Source: Flavobacterium nitratireducens (GTDB lineage Bacteria; Bacteroidota; Bacteroidia; Flavobacteriales; Flavobacteriaceae). From it: a stretch of 64,000 nucleotides of DNA. The position numbers were made by a program, and so were the translations under genes. Numbering within the stretch: the first letter of the stretch is position 1; the number at the start of each line of letters is the position of its first letter. The notes beneath the pieces were generated by a model. That model saw only the letters and a program-made list of their open reading frames with translations, did no database searches and was not told where the DNA came from. Below, piece after piece: positions 29,715 to 39,493 of the stretch. The stretch lies in NCBI RefSeq assembly GCF_029625335.1, contig NZ_CP121111.1:372001-436000 (forward strand), written 5' to 3'.

Positions 29715-30569
29715 TTAAATAATTTCAATTATAAATTTAGAGTTGAAAGTTTTATTCGCATCAATAATCTGGATTCCTTCTTTATTAAAAAGATTTCCAT
29801 CAGATTCATTAGTGTCCGAATGGCCATACCAAGGTTCAATGCAAAGAAAAGGAGCGTTGTTAGGAGTCCAAATCCCTAAATGTGGAAAACCTTGAAAATG
29901 TACTTTTAAAAAGGGAATTTTATTTTTTAAGAGGCTTACACTTTTTGATTCTAACTTTTTAAAAATTAAAGCGTCGTTTTCAAAGAGTTGATGTCGTAAT
30001 TCAACTAGACCTTCTTTTTTTTCTAAAAATTCAGTTTGATTTGAAATTAAATTATTCTCTAGTAAATTGAATTCGAGTGGTTCATTTTTTTCAAATTCAA
30101 GTTGGTAATCCTCAAAATTTCCATCTAATGTAAAAGCAGGATGTGCACCAATTGAGAAAGGTATTTTTGCAGCTGTTTTATTGAGGACTGTATATTCAAT
30201 ATTTAATTTGTTTTCCTCAAGACTATATCGGATTTGTAATTCGAAATCAAACGGATATACTTTCAAGGTTTCATCAGAAGATTGAATTGAAAAGGTAGCA
30301 CTATTTTCATGTTTATCTATCAATTCAAATGTCATGTCTCTGGCAAACCCATGTCGGTTTAATTCATAAACTTTATTGGCTATATGATATTTATTGTCTT
30401 TAAGCGTACCAACAATAGGAAATAAAATAGGGGAATGTTTTCCCCAATAATCTGGATTGCCTTCCCAGATGTATTCCTGATTATTTTTTAAGGATGTTAA
30501 AGAAAATAATTCAGCTCCTTTGTGATTGATTTTGGCCGAAAGTATAGAATTAGATATAGTAGTTATCAC
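29715..30569 (-). CDS. Aldose 1-epimerase family protein
   Basis: A 284-residue beta-sandwich sugar epimerase-like protein, of the group close to galactose mutarotase and YeaD. Family features include IGAHPAFTLDG near residue 145, with a His that may act in catalysis, and CIEPWYGHSDTN near 240, which contains the conserved Glu-Pro-Trp. Members interconvert anomers of free or phosphorylated sugars in the cytoplasm. The frame starts with GTG at 30569. It is divergent from the M1 peptidase gene and stands alone. Confidence 0.85.
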   Translation of the reverse strand: MITTISNSILSAKINHKGAELFSLTSLKNNQEYIWEGNPDYWGKHSPILFPIVGTLKDNKYHIANKVYELNRHGFARDMTFELIDKHENSATFSIQSSDETLKVYPFDFELQIRYSLEENKLNIEYTVLNKTAAKIPFSIGAHPAFTLDGNFEDYQLEFEKNEPLEFNLLENNLISNQTEFLEKKEGLVELRHQLFENDALIFKKLESKSVSLLKNKIPFLKVHFQGFPHLGIWTPNNAPFLCIEPWYGHSDTNESDGNLFNKEGIQIIDANKTFNSKFIIEII

Positions 30570-30712
30570 TGTATAAAATAATTAAAGCTTAAGCGAATGT
30601 AGTGATATTTGGTTTAATACTCAGGAAAAATATCTTAAAATTCAATTAAATTTATAAAACATCGAAAACATATGTATATTTTTTTATTAATTTGGCTGAA
30701 ATAGGAAAAAAT

Positions 30713-32968
30713 ATGAAAATAAATAAGTTTAGCGCTATTTTTCAAATAGTAGTATTACTGGGAGGAACTTCGCTTGTAGCACAAGAAAACACTCCGTCAA
30801 AACAAGTTTCTAATTATAATTATCGTGATGCTTTTGCTCCTTTTTTTTATGAAAATAATGGAACATTAACACGTTCAGCCAGTGGACAGCCAGGTCCTGC
30901 TTATTGGCAAAATAGAGCCGATTACAAATTAACGGCGGTATTGAATGAAAAAACAAATGAAATTACCGGAACTGATATTATTAGCTACACTAATAATAGT
31001 ACAGATTCAATGTCTTTTTTATGGTTGAATTTAGATCAAAATTTATTCAAATCAGATTCAAGAGGTGAGGCTGTTGTTCCTATTACAGGAAGTAGAAATG
31101 GCCGACAAGGACAGGTATTTGATGGAGGTCATAAAATCAAATCGGTTAAAATTACTAAAATCGATAACAAACCAATTAATCCAGTTGAAGCTAAATTTGT
31201 CATTACAGATACTCGTATGCAATTGTTTCTTCCATCTGAATTAAAAGCAAAAGGTGGTAAAGTAGAGTTTAAAATTGATTTTTCATACATCTCTCCAAAC
31301 GAAGGTTCGGACAGAACAGGTGTTTTAGAAACTAAAAATGGAAAGATTTTTACCATCGCCCAATGGTATCCACGAATGTGTGTTTACGATGATGTGAAAG
31401 GATGGAATACGAATCCGTATTTAGGTGCTTCTGAATTTTATTTAGAGTACGGAGATTTTGACATTTCAATTACAGCTCCATCTAATCATATTGTTGTTTG
31501 TTCAGGAGAATTAATTAATCCAACTGAGGTTTTTTCGGCAGATGAATTAAAAAAGTACAACGAAGCAAAGGCTAGTGATAAAACAGTAATGATTCGTTCG
31601 CTAGAAGGAGTTTTGGCAGCTAAAAATAAAGGAACAACTACTAAAACGTGGAAATTTAAATTATTGAATTCTCGTGATATTTCATGGGCTTCTTCGGAAG
31701 CATTTATAGTTGATGGTGCTCGAATTAATCTGCCAAGTGGAAAAAAATCGTTAGCCCTTTCGGTTTATCCAGAGGAAAGTGCCGGAAATCAGGCTTGGGG
31801 TCGTTCAACAGAATATGTAAAATATTCAATAGAAAATTATTCAAAAAGATGGTTTGAATATACTTATCCAGTGGCAACGAATGTTGCTGGTAATGAAGGA
31901 GGAATGGAGTATCCAGGAATTGTTTTTTGTAGTTGGAAATCAAAAGGACAAGGATTATGGGGCGTTACTGACCATGAATTTGGGCATAACTGGTTCCCAA
32001 TGATTGTTGGTTCTAATGAACGCTTGTTTGGATGGATGGATGAAGGATTTAATACTTTTATCAATAGTTTAAGTAATCATGATTTTAATAACGGAGAATA
32101 CAAGCATGAAAAAGAAGACATGCATGAAGCCAGTCTTATTTACACTGACCCCGAATTAGAACCAGTTATGACTTCTCCTGATAACATGAAAGAAGCTAAT
32201 ATTGGTGAATTGTGTTATTCTAAACCAAGTGCTGGTTTAGTAATTTTAAGAGAGCAAGTTTTAGGACCAGAGCGTTTTGATTTGGCTTTCAGGACTTACA
32301 TTAAACGCTGGGCTTTCAAACATCCGCAGCCAGATGATTTCTTTAGAACTATGGAAAATGTAGGAGGAGAGGATTTGAGTTGGTTTTGGAGAGGTTGGTT
32401 CCAAAATAATTGGAAGTTTGATCAAGGTGTAAATTCAATTAAATATGTAAAAAATAATCCTGCAAATGGAGTGTTTATTACTATAGAAAATTTCGAAAAA
32501 ATGCCTATGCCAGTTATAATGGATATTAAATTTAAAAGTGGCAAAGTAGATAGAGTAAAATTGCCTGTTGAAATTTGGCAAAAAAATATTGAGTGGACTT
32601 TCAAACATCCTTCAACTGAAGAAGTAGATAGTATTACCCTTGACCCGGAACATGTGTTTCCAGATAGTAATCCAGAAAATAATATTTGGAAAGCAGGAAC
32701 AGGATTAGTAGAAAAAGCAATTGATCCTGCGCCGTATATTGGTTCTTATTCTAATCCAAGAGTTCCTTATAAAATTACCGTTTCTGAAAAAAATACTTTT
32801 TTAAACGTAGATATTCCAGATTATGCTTCTTTTATTGTGGATCCTATAGGAGAAAATTTATTCGAATCAAAACGTATAGGGTTAAAATTTAAATTTAAAG
32901 ATGATAAATCGGGATTTGATATGATTGTAAATGCCGAAACAACCATTCCATTTACAAGAACAAAATAA
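30713..32968 (+). CDS. M1-family zinc metallopeptidase, secreted
   Basis: A 751-residue gluzincin aminopeptidase. A signal peptide covers about residues 1-24 (ending in LVAQ). The zinc motif HEFGH is at residues 421-425, and the third ligand Glu444 in GWMDEGF follows after 18 residues, the exact M1 spacing. The GGMEYP segment near residue 400 corresponds to the GxMEN exopeptidase motif, with Tyr-Pro in place of Asn, so strict aminopeptidase activity is less certain. The frame can be extended to a TTG at 30692, but ATG 30713 gives the better signal peptide. A strong terminator follows 21 bp after the stop. Confidence 0.92.
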   Translation: MKINKFSAIFQIVVLLGGTSLVAQENTPSKQVSNYNYRDAFAPFFYENNGTLTRSASGQPGPAYWQNRADYKLTAVLNEKTNEITGTDIISYTNNSTDSMSFLWLNLDQNLFKSDSRGEAVVPITGSRNGRQGQVFDGGHKIKSVKITKIDNKPINPVEAKFVITDTRMQLFLPSELKAKGGKVEFKIDFSYISPNEGSDRTGVLETKNGKIFTIAQWYPRMCVYDDVKGWNTNPYLGASEFYLEYGDFDISITAPSNHIVVCSGELINPTEVFSADELKKYNEAKASDKTVMIRSLEGVLAAKNKGTTTKTWKFKLLNSRDISWASSEAFIVDGARINLPSGKKSLALSVYPEESAGNQAWGRSTEYVKYSIENYSKRWFEYTYPVATNVAGNEGGMEYPGIVFCSWKSKGQGLWGVTDHEFGHNWFPMIVGSNERLFGWMDEGFNTFINSLSNHDFNNGEYKHEKEDMHEASLIYTDPELEPVMTSPDNMKEANIGELCYSKPSAGLVILREQVLGPERFDLAFRTYIKRWAFKHPQPDDFFRTMENVGGEDLSWFWRGWFQNNWKFDQGVNSIKYVKNNPANGVFITIENFEKMPMPVIMDIKFKSGKVDRVKLPVEIWQKNIEWTFKHPSTEEVDSITLDPEHVFPDSNPENNIWKAGTGLVEKAIDPAPYIGSYSNPRVPYKITVSEKNTFLNVDIPDYASFIVDPIGENLFESKRIGLKFKFKDDKSGFDMIVNAETTIPFTRTK

Positions 32969-32989
32969 TTTCTTTTTAAAATTTTATCA

Positions 32990-33022
32990 AACGGCTGTTG
33001 ACATCATCGACAGCCGTTTTTG
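32990..33022 (+). terminator. Terminator after the M1 peptidase gene
   Basis: AACGGCTGT (32990-32998) pairs with ACAGCCGTT (33010-33018), followed by a short T tract. Confidence 0.75.
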
Positions 33023-33114
33023 TTGTTAATTATATCAAGGAATTTTTTGTATGCTAAACTTAAAATAATGTACTTTTATCGTTTTAATGACAACCTAATT
33101 AGAAGAATTATATT

Positions 33115-33804
33115 TTGGACAAAAAGATTACAATTGCAATAGATGGTTTTTCATCAACAGGAAAAAGTACTTTGGCTAAACAATTGGCTAAAGACTTAGG
33201 TTATGTATATGTAGATACAGGCGCTATGTATCGTGCGATTGCTTTTTTTTCAATGCAAAATGGCTTCATTAAAACCGATTATTTAGACAAAGAATCCTTG
33301 ATAAAAAGTTTGCCAAACATTCAATTGCAGTTTCAATTTAATCCGGATTTAGGTTTTGCCGAAATGTATTTGAATGGTGAAAATGTGGAAAAACAAATTC
33401 GTACCATTGCGGTTTCTAGTTTTGTGAGTAAGGTGGCCGAAATTCCAGAAGTTCGTTCGAAATTGGTAGAACAACAGCAGCAAATGAGTAAAGACAAAGG
33501 TGTTGTGATGGACGGTAGGGATATAGGAACAGTAGTTTTTCCTGATGCCGAATTGAAAATTTATATGACAGCCAGTGCGCAAACCCGTGCGCAAAGACGT
33601 TATGATGAGTTAATCCAAAAAGGCGATAGTGTTACTTTTGAAGAGGTGCTGCACAATGTAGAAGAACGCGATTATATTGATACCCACCGTAGTAATTCTC
33701 CTTTAGTTAAGGCAGAAGATGCAATCGAAATAGATAATTCTCATTTAACTAGAGAAGAACAATTTAAGTTGGTTTTAGATTTGGTACAACAAAAATTAGT
33801 ATAG
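33115..33804 (+). CDS. cmk: (d)CMP kinase
   Basis: Phosphorylates CMP and dCMP to the diphosphates using ATP, a core pyrimidine step in the cytoplasm. It has 229 residues. The P-loop GFSSTGKSTLAK is at residues 10-21, YVDTGAMYRAIA follows near 37, and the VVMDGRDIGTVVFPDAELKI signature is near residue 130. The start is TTG, directly before the first strand, and no ATG is available. In many bacteroidetes cmk lies near rpsA, but here rpsA is 6 kb away. A bidirectional terminator follows. Confidence 0.95.
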   Translation: MDKKITIAIDGFSSTGKSTLAKQLAKDLGYVYVDTGAMYRAIAFFSMQNGFIKTDYLDKESLIKSLPNIQLQFQFNPDLGFAEMYLNGENVEKQIRTIAVSSFVSKVAEIPEVRSKLVEQQQQMSKDKGVVMDGRDIGTVVFPDAELKIYMTASAQTRAQRRYDELIQKGDSVTFEEVLHNVEERDYIDTHRSNSPLVKAEDAIEIDNSHLTREEQFKLVLDLVQQKLV

Positions 33805-33822
33805 TGGTTTCTTAAAAACTAC

Positions 33823-33867
33823 AAACGCTAAAAGAAAAAATATATTTCTTCTTTTAGCGTTTTTTTA
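33823..33867. terminator. Bidirectional terminator between cmk and the PepSY gene
   Basis: AAACGCTAAAAGAA (33823-33836) pairs perfectly with 33849-33862, followed by T residues on the plus strand and by T-rich sequence on the minus strand. It separates two convergent genes. Confidence 0.7.
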
Positions 33868-33871
33868 TTGG

Positions 33872-34975
33872 CTACTTTTTCTTGCGTCCCCACCAGATTA
33901 CAAAACCGGTTATTGGAGCTGTTACGGCAAATATACAGACTAATAAAGCAATAATTTTAGTGGGTAAACCATAAATACTTCCTGTGTGAATAGGGTAAAT
34001 GATCCTTCTTAACTTATCGCCTTGACTAAAAGATTCATAAGGTTTTGTCTGAATATTATCACCTGTATATCGGTCAAAATAAGCGATGCTAGATTGATTT
34101 GGGATTGTTTTTTCTGTATTTTCTTTGGTTACTAAAATACTATTTACTGTATCATTGGGTAAACGTATTTGAATGTTTCCTTGGTACGGAAAAAGGGTAT
34201 TTGTCTGGTTTATAATATTTTGATAGAAAATAGTTGTAGTAATCTGAGATTCTGGTTTAGGTGGGTTTTCGACTTTGATGGATGGTTTTTTTGCTACACC
34301 GTCTGTTATATAATACAGGCTGTTTTCAAACCATTTAAACGACCAAGTTAATCCTGTAAGTGCTATGATTAATAAAAATAAAAAACTGTAAAAACCTAAA
34401 GTAGAATGAAAATCCCAATTAACTCTTTTAAATGAAGCCTTCCATTTGATGGTTAATCTTTGTTTGAGGTTTTTACGTTTTTTGGGCCACCACAAACACA
34501 AGCCACTAATAAGTAGTATTATAAAAATCAAACAAGAAATACCCGTTATTAATTTTCCTGTTTTACCTAACAAAAGATTTCGGTGTAGTTGATTAACAAT
34601 AGTAAAGAAATGTTTTGTTTGTTCGATACTTCCAACAATTTCTGCTGTATAGGGATTCACAGCAAAGTAAAATGTTTTTTTGTCTTTGTTTTTTGCAATA
34701 ATTAAAGCTGTTTTTTGTTCTTCTTGATAGGTATATATGCGCTGAATTGAATCAATTCCAAAAGAATTATTTAAATTTTTAATCGCTTCATCAATGGGTT
34801 TTTTAGTTGTACCAATGGTCTTAACTTTGTAAAATTCAGGATGTAAAAAAGAATCAATTTCCTCTTCAAAAACCAATAAACTTCCCGTTAATGCTACTAT
34901 GAATACAACAAGCCCGGACGCAAGTCCGAGCCATAAATGTATTTTTCCAATGCTTTTTTTAATTGTTTTGTTCAT
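33872..34975 (-). CDS. PepSY-domain inner-membrane protein (iron-uptake associated)
   Basis: A 367-residue protein of the PepSY-associated transmembrane family. A first helix (HLWLGLASGLVVFIVALTGS) lies near residues 13-35, a periplasmic PepSY-like region follows, further helices lie near 135-160 and 185-210, and a last helix lies near 340-362, ending in a basic KKK tail. Such proteins sit beside TonB-dependent siderophore receptors and are thought to help reduce or release ferric iron; this is family-level inference. It begins 37 bp after the receptor gene on the same strand, so they form an operon. ATG 34975 is preferred to the 18-codon longer frame. Confidence 0.88.
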   Translation of the reverse strand: MNKTIKKSIGKIHLWLGLASGLVVFIVALTGSLLVFEEEIDSFLHPEFYKVKTIGTTKKPIDEAIKNLNNSFGIDSIQRIYTYQEEQKTALIIAKNKDKKTFYFAVNPYTAEIVGSIEQTKHFFTIVNQLHRNLLLGKTGKLITGISCLIFIILLISGLCLWWPKKRKNLKQRLTIKWKASFKRVNWDFHSTLGFYSFLFLLIIALTGLTWSFKWFENSLYYITDGVAKKPSIKVENPPKPESQITTTIFYQNIINQTNTLFPYQGNIQIRLPNDTVNSILVTKENTEKTIPNQSSIAYFDRYTGDNIQTKPYESFSQGDKLRRIIYPIHTGSIYGLPTKIIALLVCIFAVTAPITGFVIWWGRKKK

Positions 34976-35012
34976 TAAATCAATAGTGTACTTTTTTACA
35001 AATAAACTGCAA

Positions 35013-37451
35013 TTAGAATGTATATCCAAGAGTTAACAACCAGTTTTTAGGAGATCCCGGAAATAATCGGATGTAGTCGTATCCACCTACCCAATGGGTT
35101 TTATTGGTCAAGTTATTAGCATTCAACTGTATTTTGAATTTGTTGATATTGTAATACAAAGCGGCATTCATAATGGTATAACCTGGAATAGTTTGTGTAT
35201 CATTATTACTCAAATTACGAGTGGTTACAAAATTAGATCCAAAGCCAATTCCAAAATCTTTTAATACCCCATCCGTAAAATTGTATTTTGTCCAGATGTT
35301 TCCTTGGTGTTTAGGAGTGTTTGGTTTTTGTCTTCCTATTTCACTTGCAATAGGGCTATCTGTGATGTGTGCGTCATTGAATGAATAGGCTGCCGAGATG
35401 CTCCATTGTGTATTGATACGTCCATTAATATCAATTTCAACACCTTTAGATTCTTGTTCGCCAATAGCTCTCATTAAATCAACATTACTGCTGTCATTGG
35501 CACTATATAAACTGTTTTTTTCCTGGATTTTATAAAGTGATAAGGTTACTAATAAACTTTCGTTGAACCATGATGATTTTCCTCCAAATTCAATCATATT
35601 GCTTTCCAAAGGATCAAAAGGTCCTCCAGCATTCGGATTGGCAAGTACTGAAGCGGTTTGCGGATTGTATCCTTTTACATAGGTTCCGTATAAATTGATA
35701 TTCGAGTTTAAGGTATAGGTAAGACCTAATCGTGGTAATAACGAATGTTGTTTTACTTTTTTCTCATTTTGTTTAGTGTAATTTTCTCTGTCGATATACT
35801 CATCGTAACGCAATCCAATCAAGGCTTTCAAAGGTCCTAATTTTATTTGGTCTTGTAAATAGATTCCATAAGTAGAGTAGTAGGTTGGGTCATACGCTCT
35901 GGTGGTGTAAAAATATTTACTCATATCTTTCAGTTGCTGTGAACTATAGGGATTTGATAAATCAAAATGAGCTACGTTAGGAACCGGATTTCCATTGGCA
36001 TCTAATAAATAAGCACTTTTTTTATTCGGATTATAGGTGTTGATAGCTCCGGTATTGGCAGCATTTCGATAGCCTTTAGCTTCTAATTGTGAACCTCCTG
36101 CAGGAAGTTTTTCTTGAGCATAATCATAACCAAAAACAATATTATGGTCCAGTGTTCCCGTTTGTGTTTTATAAACAAAGAAATTCGATATGTTATCGAT
36201 ATAGCGTTTTCTTTTTCGCATAAAAACTTGCATTTCAATGGAAGTAGGGATAGAATTACCATCACCATCTACTGCATATTTATTAGCTCCTCGGTGTTCT
36301 AATAAATCCTCATTGTATCCTGTTCTTATATAAGAGGCCGAAAAGGAAAGTTTGTCAGTAAATTGATGATTTAGTGAAGTGGTAAGAATATAGGTTTCTT
36401 CGTTAAGATAATCATTTGTTGCGTTTAGAGATTGTCTAATATTAGTAGAATACAAATCATTCTCATACGTAGATTGCCCTCTGTCAAGAATACTTTTGGA
36501 GTTATTATAAATTAAATCAAAGTTGACTCTTGTTTTATCATTAGGTAAAAATGAAAAGGATGGTGCGATTACAATATTTTTGTCAAATTGTAAATTTCTA
36601 AAAGTGTTCGCATTTTCATAGCCCAAATTTAAACGGTACAAAAGTGTTTTTTCTTCGTTAAGAGGTCCAGTGAAATCTCCCAGAGCTCTTAATGTGTTGA
36701 AACTACCTGTTGAAAAACTAATACTGTTTGCTGCTTGTTCCAACGGCTTTTTGGTTACACGATTAACCACACCACCCGGTGAAGCATTCCCAAATAGAGC
36801 TGAAGAAGGTCCTTTTAAGACTTCCACTCTCTCTAAGTAGTTAGTTAAAGGTTGTTTCCAGAAACCAGTTGATGTTCGTAATCCGTTTAATAATTGCGTG
36901 TTGCTTTGTCCGTTTATTCTAAACCCACGTATCGAAATGTCATCATAAAAGGTGTATTGTGTTACACCGCTGAAATTTTTAACTACTTCACCAATGCGCA
37001 TTGTTCCTTGGTCGGCAATTAATTCTTTAGTTGCATACGATACTGATTGTGGTAAATCTATGAGTGCGATTTCAGTTTTTGCTCAAATGAACGAACGGGT
37101 GTTTTTATATGATTTTTCTTTTCTACCTGTAATTTCAACCGTTTGTAAAGCATTTACATTTTCTTTTAAAATTACATTGATGTTTTTGTTTTCATTTAAT
37201 TCAACTTTTCTTTCCTCGTTAATATATCCTAAAGCCGAGAATACTAAGGTGTAATTACCAGTCTGGAGATTCTTTATTTCATAATTTCCATTTTTATCAA
37301 CATGGATTGTTTTGTTTAATTCCTTTAGCTGTACAGTTGCATATAAAAATTCAGGTGTGTTTTCGGTTATAATTTTCCCTTTTATGGAAGCTGTTTGAGC
37401 GTTTACAAATGTGCATATACTAAGTAAAAATAATATGTAAAATGTTTTCAT
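35013..37451 (-). pseudogene. TonB-dependent siderophore receptor with an in-frame stop codon
   Basis: One continuous frame from ATG 37451 to 35013 (812 codons) is interrupted by a single TGA at 37083-37085. Before it lie a signal peptide and a carboxypeptidase-regulatory-like repeat domain (IKGKIITE, YTLVFSALGY). After it come the plug (IADQGTMRIGEVVKN, SIRGFRINGQ, LEVLKGP-like VEVLKGPSSALFG) and a beta-barrel ending in a C-terminal aromatic, WLLTLGYTF. The sequence around the stop reads RSFI-stop-AKTEIALIDLPQS; a Gly codon (GGA) would fit this family. It is probably a point-mutated ferric-siderophore receptor of the FhuA/FhuE type. A good promoter precedes it and the PepSY gene follows. Confidence 0.88.
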
Positions 37452-37473
37452 ATTTATAATGTTTAATTTTTTA

Positions 37474-37504
37474 CAAAGTTATTTTTATTTAGAACAAATA
37501 CAAA
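37474..37504 (-). promoter_or_regulatory. Promoter of the TonB receptor gene
   Basis: On the minus strand TTTG (complement of 37501-37504) is followed after 19 bp by TAACTTTG (complement of 37474-37481), a full match to the Bacteroidota promoter pattern. The start of RNA would be about 15 bp before the ATG at 37451. No Fur box was identified with confidence. Confidence 0.6.
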
Positions 37505-37645
37505 TAATATTTTAAAATAAGACTTGTAATGTATCTAAGTAATTATTATTTAGCTACTTATGAAATGTTAAATTTTAATCTTGTTAGAATAGTTGAGAAA
37601 TTAAAAGAGCTAATTGGTTTATGAATAGGTAGATAATAGATAAAT

Positions 37646-37676
37646 AAAAAAGAGTTAGACGGAAGCTAACTCTTTT
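37646..37676 (-). terminator. Terminator after hsp20
   Basis: AAAAGAGTTAG (37648-37658) pairs with CTAACTCTTTT (37666-37676) around a 7-nt loop, 19 bp after the hsp20 stop, with T residues following on the minus strand. Confidence 0.7.
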
Positions 37677-37694
37677 AAAGAATACTTTTTTTGT

Positions 37695-38132
37695 CTATTT
37701 AATGCTAATTAATTTAGGACTTTTGGGTTTTGCTTCTTCTTTTTTAGGGATATTGATAGCTAAAATTCCGTTTTCGTATTTGGCGGCAATTTTTTCTTCA
37801 TCCACAAGTTCTGGAAGCGTAAAGGAACGACTAAAAGACTGGTAGCTGAATTCTTGTTTGGTAATTCTTTCGCCATCTTTGACTTCATTGCTTAGTTTTT
37901 TTTCGGATGATATGGTTAATACATCATTGTTTAGTTCAATTTTGAAATCGAATTTTTCAAATCCCGGAGCGGCTACTTCCACAAAAAAGGAATCTTTGTT
38001 TTCCTTGATGTTTAAAGAAGGCAAGGTAGTGTTGGTTTTTGAAAAATTGTATCGATTCCAACCCTCAAAATCATTATTAAAAAATCGATCTAATAAACTA
38101 GGCCATTGGTTTTGGTATCTTACGACTGTCAT
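37695..38132 (-). CDS. Small heat-shock protein, Hsp20/alpha-crystallin family
   Basis: A 145-residue ATP-independent chaperone that holds unfolding proteins under stress. The alpha-crystallin domain covers about residues 38-130, with PSLNIKENKDSFFVEVAAPG at its start, the LTISSEK strand, and the closing YENGILAINIPKKEE, which carries the I-x-I motif used for oligomer contacts. The N-terminal arm (LLDRFFNNDFEGW) is typical. It is followed by its own terminator and is probably transcribed alone. No heat-shock operator is recognisable. Confidence 0.92.
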   Translation of the reverse strand: MTVVRYQNQWPSLLDRFFNNDFEGWNRYNFSKTNTTLPSLNIKENKDSFFVEVAAPGFEKFDFKIELNNDVLTISSEKKLSNEVKDGERITKQEFSYQSFSRSFTLPELVDEEKIAAKYENGILAINIPKKEEAKPKSPKLISIK

Positions 38133-38455
38133 AATAATTAATTTTTAAGTTAAACATTTATTTAGTAGTTAAATATGCAAAGAAAATACCAAGTGCAGTA
38201 AACTGACAATAAGTTAGTTGAAGTGGTTTTTAGCGGTTTTTAGTTTCTGAAAAATTTATTAATTTTTAAGAAAGAAATGTCAAATTTTCAGTTTTTGAAT
38301 GATAGTTTTTTTAACGCAATCTTGTCATCCTGACAAAGGAATAATCTCATTGAATTATTTTAAAGTGATTTACTTAGTGGTTAAGCTTTTTGGGGTTCTG
38401 CACTAACGTTTGTGTGTATATCCGCGCGGTCGGGATTAGCCACAGTACTTATTTT
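38133..38455. other. Intergenic region between hsp20 and the HEPN unit
   Basis: A 323-bp region with no gene. The right part carries GTCATCCTGAC followed by AAAGGAATAATCTCATTG (about 38327-38355), a relative of the common TGTCATTGCGAGGAACGAAG-type intergenic repeat also seen near 23.3 kb. Beyond it, a GC-richer block (about 38395-38445) runs from GCACTAACG through CCGCGCGG to TTAGCCAC and marks the left edge of the HEPN unit. No clear hsp20 promoter was found. Confidence 0.5.
38436..38448 (+). repeat. Left 13-bp inverted repeat bounding the HEPN unit
   Basis: TTAGCCACAGTAC. Its inverted partner at 39449-39461 matches at 12 of 13 positions. In the gene's own orientation this end lies just after the stop codon and continues into GTGGCTAATCCC, a GC-rich core, and then ACGTTAGTGC. 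Confidence 0.65.
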
Positions 38456-39436
38456 CTAGTACGTGTATTTAAATTTCAGTTCCGTTAGATTGTTTTTTAT
38501 TATTTTTTGCAAACTTGTCACTAAGATAATTATTGCGAAAGTATTCATTTCATATAAGTTATCTAAATGTTTTTCGTCATTGATAATTGCGTCTTTAATT
38601 GGAATACTCATTCCGCCGTGAATTAAAGATGAACGAAAATTATATAATTTCTTTAACCGTTTTTTATCAGTTTCTATTTCACCAAGAAATACTTGTATTT
38701 TATCATTTAGTTGTTGCGTTATTCCTGTATCTCCTTCCACATATAAAGCTTCTAAACCACTTAATGACCAGAATAATGCAACGGGAATATCTTTATGATA
38801 ACTATCAGAGAACAAATATGTAAAACTATTTAATGCTCTTTCAATTTTTGTCCTACTAAATTCTTCTAATAGAGTTGTTTTGTTCATTATGTAATTTCAA
38901 ACTTCTATTATTGTCACATTAGTTTTTGAAGGCCAGGAATCTTTTAGATAATTTTGTTCAATAAGAGTAGAAGATATTCCTTCAACTTTATCTATCTGTT
39001 TATGATATAAGTATACAAAACCTTCTCCAAGCCATAATGTGCCAGGATGAGATATTTGGGTAAATTTTAAAAAATGACCTAATTGTGCATTGTACAAAAG
39101 TCTATAATATGCTATAATCAATTGTTCGGGCTGTATTTCTTTTTCAAGTTCTGAATTAGAATCAAACTGTTCCGCTATTTTTTGAATATTAATTTCTGTT
39201 GTTGATTCAATTACAAGATAAAGTTTGTGTTTATTGTCTAACTCTGGATGATCTGTTTCTTCAACGAATTTAAAATTTAAAAAAACGTTGCCATATTTAT
39301 TTAAACATAAATAGACCTCAATGCTAAGCTTCGATAGTTCAATAATAAAATCTTCTAGTCCATTTTCCTTACTTTCATCTATATTAATTATTGGATAAAT
39401 TGTGGTTATTTATATTGGAAGATTTGTATTATTCAT
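38456..39436 (-). pseudogene. HEPN-domain (Apea-like) protein with two in-frame stops
   Basis: A single frame runs from ATG 39436 to the TAA ending at 38456 (326 residues if read through), broken by TAA at 39410-39412 (codon 9) and TGA at 38897-38899. There are no frameshifts. The C-terminal 143 residues carry RSSLIHGG, matching the R-x4-6-H motif of HEPN nucleases, in a context like the Apea-like HEPN group (ALFWSLSGLEALY upstream). The N-terminal part has no domain I know. HEPN proteins of this type are often RNases in stress or anti-phage systems; that role is not shown here. The gene lies between two inverted repeats, suggesting it moved as a cassette. As written, only the C-terminal piece could be made. 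Confidence 0.65.
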
Positions 39437-39448
39437 CGTCGTTTTTTT

Positions 39449-39461
39449 GTATTGTGGCTAA
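39449..39461 (-). repeat. Right 13-bp inverted repeat bounding the HEPN unit
   Basis: On the minus strand this reads TTAGCCACAATAC, one mismatch from the partner at 38436-38448. It lies 12 bp before the HEPN gene ATG. Confidence 0.65.
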
Positions 39462-39468
39462 CTAGTAT

Positions 39469-39493
39469 ATAGGCCTGATAAAATCAGACCTAT
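39469..39493. other. Imperfect hairpin at the right edge of the HEPN unit
   Basis: ATAGGCCTGAT (39469-39479) pairs with ATCAGACCTAT (39483-39493) with one mismatch around an AAA loop. It begins 7 bp beyond the right inverted repeat and could be the folded body of an attC-like recombination site or simply a terminator. Confidence 0.45.

Noticed and set aside
29435..29722. Plus-strand 95-codon frame over the DUF3575-like gene
   Set aside because: It lies opposite a gene with a good signal peptide and barrel pattern and has no protein-like features of its own.
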